Below, piece by piece: positions 1 to 11,590 of a DNA stretch of 64,000 bases; the first letter of the stretch is position 1, and each line of letters starts with the position of its first letter. The position numbers and the translations under genes are program-made. This DNA comes from Allodiplogaster sudhausi (Eukaryota > Nematoda > Chromadorea > Rhabditida > Diplogasteridae), in contig CALZFC010000001.1 in assembly GCA_945643635.1 (NCBI GenBank), positions 7,063,501 through 7,127,500 of the forward strand. Direction: 5' to 3'. The notes beneath the pieces were generated by a model. That model made no database searches and was not told the DNA's origin. It saw only the letters and a program-made list of their open reading frames with translations.

Positions 1-387
1 TAAAATATTGTGATTTTAGAATAAAAATGTCTGATGCACAACAATTCTATTTTTGAAAAAAAAACGCACGCCAGAGATTGTGAGACGGTAATTTTTCGAC
101 GCCTCGACGACGACTCTAAATATATAAATGTATGTTTGTAAGAATAATATTATGCAAAATATACATGCATATATAAGTATATGTATATATGTATGTACAT
201 ACATATTAAAGATAAAGATCTCACGCTGGGCTATCGGCCAGAATGACAGTGTCCGTGGAATGGGCAAAGATACGCACAGTTGCTGTGTCCGCCCACGGAA
301 AGTATTCAGACTGGTTAATCGACAGTCCCGTAAAGATTCCTGCGAGGCATTTATTTTCCTTGATTAATCTATACCTTCTTATTATAG

Positions 388-499
388 ACCAAAATCACCT
401 ACCTCCGCGACTCCCGGTCATGCGAGTTTGATAGAAGAAGCTCTCGTTGAAAAAATTAAACGTGAAGCATTTGCCCATGGATGGGTCGAAGAAGGATGA
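388..499 (+). CDS. Possible terminal coding exon, product unknown
   Basis: After a pyrimidine-rich acceptor ending TATTATAG at about 387, one frame stays open to TGA at 497-499 and encodes a charged, helical-looking C-terminus of about 36 residues containing ASLIEEALVEKIKREAFAHG. A stretch at about 243-329 followed by gtaaag could be an upstream exon, but its phase does not match this frame, so the two are not joined. I do not recognise the protein. The call rests only on composition, an acceptor and a clean stop. Confidence 0.28.
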
Positions 500-1115
500 A
501 AGTGAGCTACATTTATCATGAAACATCACTTTATATTGTATTCTGAGATATACTACAAATATTACTCTTCACCGCTGACCTAACGGGAATTTCGTTACGC
601 TCGTAGCTAAAGAAACGAAAGATATCCGAGGCATCCCAAGTGAAAGCTGAGAGCTGTTCGGAAGAGTAGCTGGCCAGCATAGAAGGCAGCAAAATGCTCA
701 TGGCTGCCGGATTGCTACCCGATTGACCAAAAGCCTAATGTATTCTGATATGTTTCGTCGAAAATTATATTGCCACATACATAACAGGGCCATGAATCAC
801 ACTACGCACCATCAGGCATTTTTTGTTTTCTCTACTTCCGTTACAACGCTCAAGAAATTGAAAATGAACCTTCGTGATGACGTTCACACCCTCTTCGCCG
901 TACGTTATATTGAGAAGTGAAATCGTTGATATTGCTGAATTAAAATACATGTTAAAACGAGATTTAGAAAAACCTACTACTTGCCGATTCTAAAAAATAT
1001 CGAAATTTGACATTTTTCTCCTTAAGAAATGGCTAAACTTGGAATATTCTTACAAAAATCAAAATCAAAATTTTTGTTGACATCGTCTTATACATAGTAA
1101 CATTTCTAAGACCAT

Positions 1116-1307
1116 TTAAAGGAGGGTGGTCACCGAAAAATATTTAATTCAGGTTCGAATTGCCGCGTCTGCACTGTGATTTCTCACTCTCATTCTCGCG
1201 TGCTATTTCGCAGTTTGCTGCATGAAAATAGCACGCGCGAATGAGAGTGCGAAGGGCAGCGGCAATTTGAAATATCACATAATTTTTCGGTGATCATCCT
1301 CCTTTAA
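1116..1307. mobile_element. TTAA-flanked MITE, hairpin type (complete copy)
   Basis: A 192-bp element bounded by TTAA on both sides. Its terminal inverted repeats start AGGAGGGTGGTCACCG at the left and end CGGTGATCATCCTCCT at the right. A second internal inverted repeat is built on ACTCTCATTCTCGCGTGC and its reverse complement, so the whole unit folds into a two-part hairpin. It has no coding capacity. Further copies lie at 22456-22657, 33119-33271 (half copy), 44700-44870 and, decayed, at about 14737-14910. TTAA targets are typical of piggyBac-type transposases; the link is inferred. Confidence 0.8.
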
Positions 1308-1363
1308 GTTTCTTTTTGTTCTTTGACGACATTGTTTCATTAATTTAGGTGGTTTAAAAAAAG

Positions 1364-1683
1364 TATTATTTACGATATTCGCAAAATTCGCCTGTGCGAG
1401 TTTGCGAGCACTGGCAAATCGTTTGGTATGTCTCCGAGAGGTTGCAAGTCGCCATCGGGTCAGCCACGACACACTTGTTCTCATAAAGATTCCCATTGCT
1501 CTCGATGTAGCCTCCACATTCTAAAATTTGCTTGAAAATTTCTAAAGATTAATTGAACTTCTATCCGAAGCACAAATTCAGACAGGTTCACTGGATACGG
1601 AAAACAACAAGAAATTACTCAGAACGGCGCACGTTGCCTCTGCATTAAAGCCAGTAGTCCGTCCCGTGTCATCAAAACGATAA
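1364..1683 (+). CDS. Possible C-terminal exons of an unidentified gene
   Basis: Two neighbouring open stretches look coding. The first, about 1364-1524, reads a Leu/Arg-rich segment including RALANRLVCLREVASRH and VLIKIPIALDVAS before TAA. The second starts at about 1548 after an AAAG acceptor and reads LIELLSEAQIQTGSLDTENN followed by a basic end to TAA at 1681-1683. Their phases do not join with a normal donor, so they may be one gene with a missed exon or two unrelated fragments. They converge on the Cys-rich gene on the opposite strand. The product is not recognised. Confidence 0.27.
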
Positions 1684-1931
1684 AAGTTGTAGTGTGGGCC
1701 CAAATAGCAGCTGGCCGTTGGCGACGTTGTGACCCAGGAGCCGCTATTGAGCAACACCTAGGAATCATCGTATCCATCTAATAACAGCGTGAACTAAGTT
1801 AGTAAACGTAAACTTGAGAGATAAATAGTCAATTTTATTGATAAATAAATACTTATGTATGTATATAATTGAATTTTCTGCAAGGGGATCCAGGTCATAT
1901 GTTTGGCCATGTTTTTTTCTTTAAGTCATTT

Positions 1932-4115
1932 TCATTCCCTCACTAGGAGCTGGCTCCCAGTCGGGCAGGCGACGGTACTGCAAGGGTTCTCCGTATTCTG
2001 CTGCACCAAGGTAGAGTCGCAATCGTAGCCTGCGGAGCAACTCGAGGAAATCGCCATTGGATGGCAGCTGCGGCAGTAGCCGATGCTATCTTGAATTGAC
2101 GAAGACAACTAGGAAAAGGAAAAAAGAGAGAAATTTTAATTAACAATTGTCTTTATGTACGTAATAAAATTTACATATTTCACATCAGTTTTCTTAGATA
2201 TTCCCTTTGTCTAAACTCGTCGTTATCTCTTTCTCTCCTTTCCTCCTCCTCTTCTCACTAACTCCATTTGCTGGTATTGTTCGCTATTATGCATGTGCAG
2301 GAAATAGGGTGGTACAGCAAGGTAGCCGTGTTGTCTTGAGCTGCTCCATCAAAGTTGATCCAGGTATCCTAAACGTCATTTAGAGCACTCGAATTCTTTT
2401 TAGCGGAAATCGATATCAGCAACCAAGATTCGAACACTCCGATAGTCAACGAACATTATCTTGGCAGACCAGCATGCCAGAGACGTCGCTGCTGCGTGAG
2501 TCTCTCTATAAGGACGAGACTTTTTTTTTAAAGATTACTTTAGACTCCTAAAGGAGGTCGATCACCGGAAAGCCTTTCATTTTCAAGCGGCCGCGCTGCT
2601 CTCTCATACGCGTTCTATGTAGTTTCACAAAGACGGTTGCGCGACTTGCGAAATAGGGTTGCGAGCCCTAGCTTTTGATTTTTCATTTGGGTCTTAGCTT
2701 TCGATTTCGGAGAAAGGGGGGCGTCTTAGCTTTCGATTTTGGAGAAAGGGGGCGTCTTAGCTTTCGATCCCTGAATGGTTGAATGCTTTATTATACAAGT
2801 GCATGTATGCATAAATAACAAATAGCATGAAATTCCGCGCTTGAATTGTCAGGGCATTCTGCATAGGATAACTAGTAGGACAACTATGAGCAATCAAGAG
2901 AATAAGAGAAGGAGAAAGAAAGTGCGGCGGAAAGAAGCATTATGGTATGTAGCAAGTGAGAGGGAAAATGATAAGTAAATACATATAAATATCTAGTAAT
3001 GAGCATTTGGCAATTAGTAATCGAGAAGATTAGGAACTGTTCTTCTTCAGCTAATTTCTCTCTCATTTAATTTCATCGCTTTTTAATTTTACTCTTTCCA
3101 TTTCAATCTCTTTTTTTTTCATTTCTCATCAATCCTGAAAATCCCGCCGCTCTAATTGACATTTACATAGTGCCTAAGGTCAGATAAACGTCCAGCACTT
3201 CATAATTGACTACGAGTCAAAAGGTAAAAGATGTAAAAGATGACCTCGTTGTCAAAGCAAAACGTTTCCTGCAGGAAGCGACCATATAGCAATGAGGCAT
3301 TGCTGATAGGAATATGTAATCTTTGCATTATGCGAATATCGAAGTTGCAAGCCATATTCCATAATCGAAAGCTAAGACGCCCCCCCCTCTCCGAACATCG
3401 TAAGCTAAGACGCCCCCCCTTCTCCAAAATTGAAAGCTAAGACGCCCCCCACTTTCGCGGGCTCGAAAAATTATTTTCGAAAGCTAAGACTCGCACCCGC
3501 GAAATAGCACGGACAGTGCCTACTCCCTGGGGCAGGCGCCACAATTTTATCCTGCATTTCTTTTTCTTTTAGGCAATCGTCCTCTTGAATTCCACGCGAT
3601 TATCTTGATGAATGTACATTAAATTTTTCTATTAACATGATTTCTAATATGTATACATACATATGTTTAGCGAAGCAAAACTATTTGAAAAAAAAAGAAT
3701 TTTTTTTTATATTAAAACTAAAATTTAAAAAATTTAATATATGTATGCATCTGACACATCTGAGGTAGCCAACACGGCAAAGGACTCTCTGACGACCATC
3801 TGGAGTCTGGATGTTGCAGGCCGAGCTATCGTGTGATTCCGAGACCGACAGCGAGTTGGACGGGGCGATGCAGCCTTGTTGTCCTGGAATGAAGAGAAAG
3901 AAATACGACTAATTGTAAGAATGCTATTTCAATTGATATTGTATCATTGTTTTCTTTGAAAGTGAGAAACAAACAAATTAGGGAGCAGTGAGGGCAGCCT
4001 ATCTCTATGAAGAAAAGTATTTAACAACGAAAGAAATCAGTAAGAAAAAAATCAATTAGTACTTACCGTCAACTGTAGTGATGATTAAAATGAGTGAAGC
4101 AACAAGGCACAACAT
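1932..4115 (-). CDS. Small secreted cysteine-rich protein, multi-exon
   Basis: Exon 1 (4115-4067) encodes a signal peptide, MLCLVASLILIITTVDG, and ends at a strong GTAAGT donor in phase 1. Exon 2 (3883-about 3758) joins in phase and reads QQGCIAPSNSLSVSESHD, then a Cys-rich stretch with CRVGYLRCVRC. Two further exons, 2368-2263 and 2089-1932, join in phase 1. They encode a segment starting DTWINFDGAAQDNTATLLYH and then one with eight cysteines around YCRSCHPM and STVACPTGSQLL, ending at TGA (1934-1932). The join between exons 2 and 2368 is unresolved; a short exon near 2490-2440 (SGMLVCQDN) is a candidate. The large intron holds a foldback element. It is probably an extracellular, disulfide-bonded protein; I do not recognise the family. 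Confidence 0.5.
2553..3530. mobile_element. Foldback-like element with G-rich tandem repeats in its arms
   Basis: The left arm (about 2640-2770) carries three diverged copies of a roughly 32-bp unit with core CTTAGCTTTCGATTT followed by GGAGAAAGGGGG. The right arm (about 3360-3500) carries the same unit in inverse orientation three to four times, as CGAAAGCTAAGACGCCCCCC. The outer left boundary resembles the TTAA-AGGAGG MITE end (CTAAAGGAGGTCGATCACCG at about 2553). The middle (about 2780-3350) has no convincing gene. It lies inside the large intron of the Cys-rich gene. Confidence 0.55.
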
Positions 4116-4199
4116 GAAGTAACTGAAAATAATCTGAATTAATTGAATTTTCGGGTTCTTGAAGAAATGAAGATGCCTGTTTAAAGCACATACATATAG

Positions 4200-5800
4200 T
4201 AATACAAGCAATTCTTCAGCTCGATAGGTGTCAGCGTTACATACATATGTTCATATACATATGTACGCATTACACCATATTAGGGTTTAGCAATTCGTGG
4301 GGCAAAACAATGCTCGAGCATATGAGGAAGTTAAAAAGAAAGAAGATAAACCTAGCCAAAAATTCTCGGAAAACCAATTCTCAAATGACATTCTCTCTCT
4401 CGTCTAGAGGAATACTGTTCTTTTTCGTCAAAGTATCTTCCAAGATCCAGACGGTTTGCTTGTCGGGTATGAAAACGAACAAGACTCCATGGCAGCGTGT
4501 GTATTCTCGAAACTGGTTGTCTCTCCTTGTCTTTGTGATTCGCCATCCCAAAGTGCGCTTTTGTTTCGCACTGCACGTCGCAGCAAGATGAAATATACTT
4601 CTGAAACAAAGCCTCAAAGTTCTCCATGCATCAAGAACCAAACACTTGCGAACATTTCTATTTGCTTAAGATGCTTAATGAAAGCATAGCAATACTTGAG
4701 AGTGTTTTCAGTTGCTTTCACTCCCTGTCCTCTTTGTCTTTTGCTTCTGACGCACAACCTAGAACTCCCGAAAACATTTTGCAGCAATTTGAAAAAATTG
4801 ACTTTCGGTTTTAAAATTCTAAAAGACACGTTATAGAGAACGGATGGAATAAAAGAAGCAAAACAATGATGACGGAGTAGTTATAGCATTGTGAAATGAT
4901 TTACTTTCCAACGCAAATACAATTTAAAATTTATCACTATAACTTTAAAAATCACACTTTGTTCATTTCCCATCGTTCTTCGAGCTATCTCGAATTCTAA
5001 CGTAATACCTCAATCTTGCCTAAAAGTGCTCACACATGACTTTGCTTGCTCTCTTTCTCCACTATCTCTATCTCTCCCTCCCTCTCTTTTTCTCTCTCCT
5101 TGTTTCCTTTTTCTCTCCAGATGCTTCACTCACCTTTCAGAGCAAGAGGCCATTTTGTGGGCAGGAGATAGAAATAGCTTCAGAACGGGGTAGGATTGTG
5201 AATAGAATATCAGTGTGCCCGTGCAGATTTCCCCTTTGCATTTGAAAGAGTTAGAGAAAGAGTTCTTCGAACTTTTATGAGTCTTCAGCATCCATACATT
5301 GTACAATCGAATTCTCTGAGGGTCAAACAATCATTGAACATGGAGAAAACAAGAAGAACTGCAGTGCAAATCGAGAGTCGCTGCAAGTGACGAGTCTCAT
5401 TGAGAGCCGCTCGCACTGCGCGGTTGAACATCGCGCCTTTAGCCCTTGATGTAGCGACGTTGAGACGGCGGGCGTCGTCGAAAAATTGAGGAGAGGTCAT
5501 GCGGGGAAAAATAGAATGACTGCTGGAACTCGCATTCAGTTTGAATGCTCGCCGCACTTTGAATGGCCAGTTCTTGTACGATGTTATCGGGCGGCGCGAA
5601 CGACGCAGCTAAAGAGAGCAAGAAGGACGAAATATGGCTTAGAGAGAAAGGAAGAGAGTAGGTGGGAAAGATCGGGTAGGGGAAATCCAGTGGACGTGGA
5701 AAGATGTGTGTATGTGGCTTTTTGAAAAGAGAGAGGTTTTTGAAGGAACTGAAGAGTTCCGGAAATTTGGAGGGGGCCACAAATTGAGTGACAAGTCTCA
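4200..5800. other. Intergenic DNA, no gene supported
   Basis: AT-rich sequence with scattered short open frames on both strands, a CT-rich tract at about 5050-5120, and GC-richer stretches at 4380-4640 and 5380-5700. The frames lack paired splice sites or recognisable motifs, so I do not annotate a gene. A sequence starting CTTAAAGGAGGTATCC at 5828 resembles one end of the TTAA element families, but no partner end was found. Confidence 0.4.
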
Positions 5801-5999
5801 TTATGGACTGCGAAATTGGTCGAAATCTTAAAGGAGGTATCCGGGGAATAATTTACCTCTGTTTGTTATATGTTGATAAGTTCATCTTGGTGTAAAACAG
5901 ATATCCAGAAAGTTTCAGAGATTTTCTTTTATTAATTTCTGCCTGAGCAATAGTAACGTGAAAACTTGAGGGTAGAGAAGTAGCCACGGTAGGTCAGAC

Positions 6000-6075
6000 C
6001 CGCCCTCCAAATTTCACATGCTCTCTCGACAGGCAACTTTATGAGGGCGCGCATTCAAAGTGGTTCTCTAGCGCT
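6000..6075. repeat. Member of a dispersed ~120-bp repeat (also 14140-14270 and 17585-17705)
   Basis: The three sites share a block with ATGTTCTCTCGAC or a close variant, then a spacer, then GGCGCGAATTCAAA or a close variant and a GTTTCTCTAGCTCT-like end. No terminal repeats are obvious. It may be a fragment of a larger interspersed repeat; the copy at 14140-14270 sits in an aquaporin intron. Confidence 0.45.
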
Positions 6076-7039
6076 ACTGTATAATTATTCGCCGATAATT
6101 CCGTTAATAATATTAAGACGGGAAGGACATGCACAGGAGTCCTTCCCGTCTTAAAAAAAAGAGAAGCGAAAAATTGATGAATAAATGCAGACAAGCATAA
6201 CTGAGAAAGAATAAGAAGATTGAAAGGAAAAGCTAAAAACATTTACACTTTGACCACGAGAGTATAGACACCGGAAATGGTTTTTTGTGCACTTAAACAA
6301 GATTGAAATAATTACCTCACTTAGGGCAGAAACTAAGATTCAATGAGTCAGTTAAAATAAATAAACAAATTCCTATGTTTTAAACAAGTAAAAATTGTAC
6401 TTAACAAGTTTACCTTTAAGAATTTTCGTCCATTGGTTTGCTTATTGAGTATCTTGTTTATAAGATAAACGTTTGAAAGATGCCTTATATAAGAAGGCAA
6501 AACCTTTAAAAACAGTATTTGTTATAACGCAATCATTGTTCAACCTGAAAGTATATAGATACATACGCATAAGATGGAAAAAAAGAATCGAAGTGTTCGA
6601 TCCTTCCTTCTCTTTTGTTTTCGTTTCTATGTCTTCTTGCCTGTACTATTTATCTTCATGTTCCTTGTCACAGAGAATCTCCTCTCTCCTCTTAAAGATC
6701 CTTTTGGCAGATAAGAAGTGCATAATCCTTCGTAGCAGGAGGATCTTTCTTTGACGTTGACTTGTATATGACTTCCAATCTTTCCAATTCTTAGTCCAGC
6801 GTCCACAATTCGAGACTCTCTATGATATCGTCTTCCTTGACTTACATAATCGAATTCAGGTGCATGAAATATTCGTGAATTTCATCGAAGCCAATAAAAC
6901 AGGAGTTCGTTTTGAGCCAGTAAATCAATCAACAGAGTAAATGATAGAGTACAAAAGCCAACGTGATCAGGCGCTCTCCAAAGTACGGCCCAGAGCGGCG
7001 CGGCTTAAGACTCGACTTACGGCTTATTTTCGTGCTACC

Positions 7040-7064
7040 GAGCCCCCCACCCCCCCCCCACCGC
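7040..7064. repeat. Poly-C tract, possible quadruplex on the minus strand
   Basis: The plus strand reads CCCCCCACCCCCCCCCCACC. The complementary strand therefore has long G runs separated by single T residues, which fits a G-quadruplex-forming sequence. Function unknown. Confidence 0.55.
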
Positions 7065-7129
7065 TTCCGCGCCCCTTTGTCACATTTATTCGTAAATATC
7101 AGAGATAGCACGGACAATCAGCTTCTCTC

Positions 7130-8000
7130 TTTATCTACCACTTTCCACTCTCTCTCTCTGTTCTCTCTCTATCCTCTCTCTTCTTTTTCTTCTCTCATCT
7201 CTCTCTCTTCTCTCCCTTTTTCTCTCTCTATTATCTCTTTCTTCCCTCTCCTCTTTCTCTGCTCTCTGTTATCTATCTCTTCTTTTTCCCTTCTTTATCT
7301 CTCTCTCTATCTCTTCTCTCTCTCTCTCTCTCTCTCTTCCATACTTTCAGCGTATGATTTTCGCGACATGGCCGCGAGTTCAGGATTATGGAAAGTGCAG
7401 TGGTGGCGATGCGATTATGATGATTGTGTGATGGATAAAACTCGCTGCTCCCTCATGCTAAGATTGCCGAAGCGGAGGCAATCGCTCTGTTTTCTCTCGT
7501 TCTCTCACCTAGTCTGACTCTCTAGCTTTCTCTTTCTCTACTTTCTCTTCTCTCTCGTCCTTTTTCCTGACTTTATCTCTCTCTCTCTTAATTTCTCTCT
7601 ATCTCTTCAGCTCTCACTGACTTCCTCTTCCTCTCGGGCCAATCACATTCAAGTGACCCCCCTCGCACATAAAAAATAGTATTTGTGCGAGGGCAAGCGA
7701 TCGGATAATTGATGTATTAGGTAGAGGTAAGACGCTTAGCGGGGGAGGGTTGAAAAGAGAGACGGAAATTGGGAGAGAGAAAGAGAGTAGAGAGAAAGAG
7801 AGAAAGAGAGAAGGAGAGAAAGAGAATGGATAGAGAGAGAAAGATGGAAAGAGAGCAAAAGAGAAAGAGAGAAAGAGAGAATGAGAGAGAGTATAATAGA
7901 ACTAGAGAAGGAAATAGCTGGGAGAACAATTGGACATGAAAGAGAGATTGTCGGCACTGCAGAGAGAAAGAGAGAAATAGAGACAGGAGAAAGAAAAAGT
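7130..8000. repeat. Polypyrimidine then polypurine low-complexity DNA
   Basis: CT-rich, CTCTCT-type sequence covers about 7130-7345 and 7510-7615. After a gap it changes to GA-rich sequence at about 7750-7990, giving an overall CT-to-GA mirror layout. Ser/Leu/Phe-rich open frames here are products of the simple sequence and are not called as genes. Confidence 0.75.
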
Positions 8001-8258
8001 CGTGGCCTACCGGAACAGAAAGTGAACATTCTCTTTTCAATGAGATGTCGTCTTTGTAAACGATGATTCTTTCGAAATACGTAATTTCTATGTAAAGAAA
8101 GAAGAGTAAATGTTCGCTTGTTACTCACAGTTTTTCTCACTTTATTATCTCTATTTTACGGTTCTTCGGCAATATTTCGTATTTTAAATAAATAATGAAA
8201 TAAACAGGTTTCAATAATAATTAATAGAAAAAGAATATTAAATTAAAAGAATAACGAG

Positions 8259-9811
8259 ATGGAAGACGACCTCGTCGATGTCAGTATTGTCTTTGGCTGT
8301 CTGCTGGTCGTTGTCGTCGCGGGAGTTGTGCTCTTTTTAAAGGTTCCAATTTATTTTGTGTTTTTTTTCGCTGAAAATAATAATGACAGCAAAGTTATCA
8401 TAAGTTTTTTTTTATTTACTTTTTTTATAATTTGGAAAAAAAATTCTACCCATCATACAATTAGACTTCTTCAAATGAACGCCTTCGCAAGATGCGACTC
8501 TGCTGCCGCAGTCGTGAAGATGAAGAGAGCGTCATTGTCAAGAAGGATCAGAGGTAAAAAATTTTTAAGGAAAATTCATATGTTTCTATTTCTTTATGAT
8601 TAGTTTTTTTCGCATTTGGTATTACTCATAGTTTGCTTGGAATTGCGTCTGTTAGAGATCTTGTGATGTGGGAGAATTCCAATGATGTGCTCTATGTATA
8701 CACATACATACATATATATGTATATATTTTTGCTTGCCATTTTGATGCTACATAATTTTCTCTCTTACAAATAGCGCGAAGAGGACGACGATTCGAGTGG
8801 CGCGGCCGCCGCCAGTGCCGCCGCCTCGTCTCTCGCGCGCCGCCGCTGTTCATCCGGCGCCAGAAAAGTACGCCCCTCCCATTTGATAGTCTCTGAGAAA
8901 CAATTCGTAATTTGCAGTTTCGTTCGTCCAAAAAGCATCAATGCTTTTCCACGACATATGTACATATAGAGCTATAATTTTGACGTTTATTTTAAAGAAT
9001 TGATAAAAACAAATAGAGAACATCTTAGACTATACATATATTGTATATCTCGTCACAAAGTGCATAGCTATAGTGCATTGGCTCACTACGCACTGCATTA
9101 GTCGTTTCGAGAGGTTGCCGGAGAGGAAAACACCGCGCTCTTTAGAATTGAGGCTAGCTTAGGCTGGGGCTATTGCTGACTGACTACATTTTGGGCCAGA
9201 CCAAGTTGGCAGTCTGGTACCAATTCTCTCTCTCTCCCTATCCTCTCTCTGTCTCTCTCTCTTTCTCTCTCTCTCTCTTGTCGGCCGGATTTGTGAATGA
9301 TCAACGGCATAAAATTGGTGAAAGTCATCATATCATAAAATGCACCGGATGAGAACTTTGTTTGCGAATTTGTCATTTTAAATCCTTACAGAGTCCCACG
9401 CGCAATCCAGGAGGAACTCAAATCGCCGAGTCAGAATACAGTCTTCATTCTTCCTCGAAATAATGGCAAGACTTATAAGGTGAACATCAGATAACCACAA
9501 TTACTTGTTTTTTTTCAACTTTAAGTTACATACATATGTCTTCATGTTAATAACGCTCAAATTAATTCTTGTTTATTCTTCATGCTAAAAAGGGGGTTAA
9601 ACAGTTGAAAGTTTAGGCCTCCCGAGCTGACTCGATTCTAGAGGCGGAACTGGCGAGCAGCAGTCGCTCTGGAAGCAGTCGACAAGGTGGTGGTGGCCTT
9701 TTTTGTCCTTCTTCTCCTTCCAAATTTGCATATTCCATGACCGAGAGGAGTGCGCCGAATAACAACACAATCCGATTCCAGTACAGCTCGATTAAGGAAT
9801 CGCTCGCATGA
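8259..9811 (+). CDS. Short single-pass membrane protein with basic, proline- and serine-rich tail
   Basis: Five exons join without breaking frame: 8259-8342, 8465-8553, 8775-8867, 9392-9479 and 9617-9811, giving 182 residues. The N-terminus MEDDLVDVSIVFGCLLVVVV continues as one hydrophobic segment (about residues 8-27), a likely transmembrane helix with a very short outer end. Next come a basic Cys-containing stretch (LRKMRLCCRSR), an acidic patch, a proline-rich run (VARPPPVPPPRL, about residues 68-79), a segment with NTVFILPRNNGKTYK, and a Ser/Gly-rich C-terminus ending YSSIKESLA before TGA. The exon phases (0, 2, 2, 0) are mutually consistent, which is the main support. The ATG is the first in the frame. 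The proline-rich stretch could bind SH3 or WW domains (inference). I do not recognise the family. An alternative frame in exon 3 (Ala/Ser-rich) is open but out of phase with exon 2. Confidence 0.6.
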
Positions 9812-10395
9812 AAAGAGAGCTAGAAACTTCTTTTTTTTTGTAAACTTCCCCCTCTCTATTCAACACCCAAGTTTTTAATTTTAAAGTAAATTGGTCAGTC
9901 CTGCCAAAGTGGTGCAGCTGTATTATTTATTAAGCAAACTAATTGATTAATTAAGACGGTGGCGACTGCGGCAGCCTACAAACCGCCCTTGAACCGTCGC
10001 GGATCGCTCTAGACTCTGAAAAGAGTTATGAGCAACATCTATGCATCTGATCGCAGCTATCAGTACGAATTGTTAGGACTCTCAAAACTGCGCTGTGAAG
10101 GGTCTTCTAAGACAAAATTTCACCCAAAGTTAGTGAAATAGAATTTGTGACCGAATCACGACAAAGACAGTGAAATGTGCAGGATGAAGGAACATATTCC
10201 ATATAAAATGTAGTCAGTTTCTACTTTTCGTAAAATATATTTACTAGTTATCATGTATATATGTTAGCTAAAGCATTGGAGTGTATGGAACTGACGTATT
10301 TTTGTTCGATTTTTGTTTCCATTTCCGTGTTGAAGAAGTCGCGATAAGTCCAAGTTATGTGTGTCAATTTCACAATCTTTATTCCCAAACGCATT
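9812..10395. other. Intergenic DNA, nothing recognised
   Basis: Mixed sequence downstream of the membrane protein gene up to the A-rich tail of the LINE. I see no splice-supported exon, RNA gene or repeat structure. Confidence 0.4.
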
Positions 10396-11590
10396 ACTTT
10401 TATTTTATTTTATTTATTCATACATCAGTTTAACGATGTGACAACATTACAGTGACTTGTGAGATGGTAAAACTTTCGATTTCAGAATAATAATAATAAT
10501 AATGAATAGTAATTGAAAAGGGAAGGGGGGATAAGGGATGCTGATCCTCCGAGTCTCCTGGCATGCGACCGAATTGAGCGGGGTGAGCGACTTCCCGAGG
10601 GGTGGGCCAGGCCCCCACAGCACTTGAGGAGTGTGCTGAGGCCGACATACCAAGAGGAACAGAGGGCAGCAGGGTCAAGTGAGAGCGGGCTGAAAATGTA
10701 GCAGTAAAACATATGCTACTTATATGAAAATACTCTACGCGTTGAGAAAGAATGAATAGTTTAAAGACAAGAATAATCAATGCGTAAGATGTCGAGCAGA
10801 GGCAGAGAGGCTAAGTGCCTTTTGAAAACTTCTAGGTTTTGACATTGCGTTACTGAATGAGGCAATAACATGTACCAGCTTGGAATACGGCAGGCAAAAC
10901 TATTTCTACGAGCAATCAACTTCCAACGAGGAATATGAAAATTATAAGCCGATAAGCGGCCATTGCAGGGTCTGAATATAACCAGTCGACTGGTCCTAAT
11001 ATCAACTAGTTGATGCAAAATCTTGAAGAAGAATATAATATCAATACGAATCCTTCGCAATAATAGAGATGGCATGCCAAAATAAGTGAGACGTGCAGAG
11101 TACGAAGGGAGATCAGAGAAAGATACAGAGGATTTTGCACATCTAAGGAAAAGCAAACGAGAGAAGACATGCTGTACATTTTCTAGTTTTCTAATATGCA
11201 TCTTTTTATATGGAGACCAAACAATTGAACAGAATTCCAGAATGGGAAGAATATATGCAGAGTAACACTTTATATAGATTGATGCCGATCTGGACTTAAG
11301 AGATCTAAAAAGTGCATAAACTAAACCTAATGCCCGACGGCAGATAGAATCAATATGAGCCGAGTAAGATAAATCGCTGTCTATTAAAACGCCTAGATCT
11401 CTGACTGGAAGACCTGAGACTTCAAAACTGGAGAGAGGAGAGAGTGGATAAGTATGATTGGGATTTGATTTGCCTATATGGACTACGCTGCACTTTTGGT
11501 GAGCGATATTTAACTGCCTGTTTTCGCAGTATTTAAAAAGTAACAAAGATGCTTGAGAAAGTTGAGAGCACAACAACGCATTATTTCAAT
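10396..11590 (-). mobile_element. 5'-truncated non-LTR retrotransposon (LINE), 3' part of reverse transcriptase ORF
   Basis: An uninterrupted frame at 11576-10761 encodes the C-terminal part of a LINE reverse transcriptase. It includes RDLGVLIDSDLSYSAHI (the conserved stretch after the catalytic domain), SAYILPILEFCSIVWSP, and a long helical basic tail to the stop. The catalytic YxDD region is missing, so the copy is 5'-truncated, as is common for LINE insertions. The minus-strand 3' end runs into an A-rich tail of AAATA/AAAAT units at about 10425-10396. It resembles CR1/Jockey-type elements in layout; the clade cannot be fixed by eye. The frame is still open, so the insertion may be recent. 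No target-site duplication was identified. Confidence 0.8.

Noticed and set aside
6963..8140. Ser/Leu/Phe-rich open frames
   Set aside because: Products of CT/GA low-complexity DNA; no exon structure.
8775..8890. Ala/Ser-rich alternative frame of exon 3 in the membrane protein gene
   Set aside because: It reads well (acidic then poly-Ala) but is out of phase with exon 2 and leads to an early stop; the chosen frame fits all five exons.
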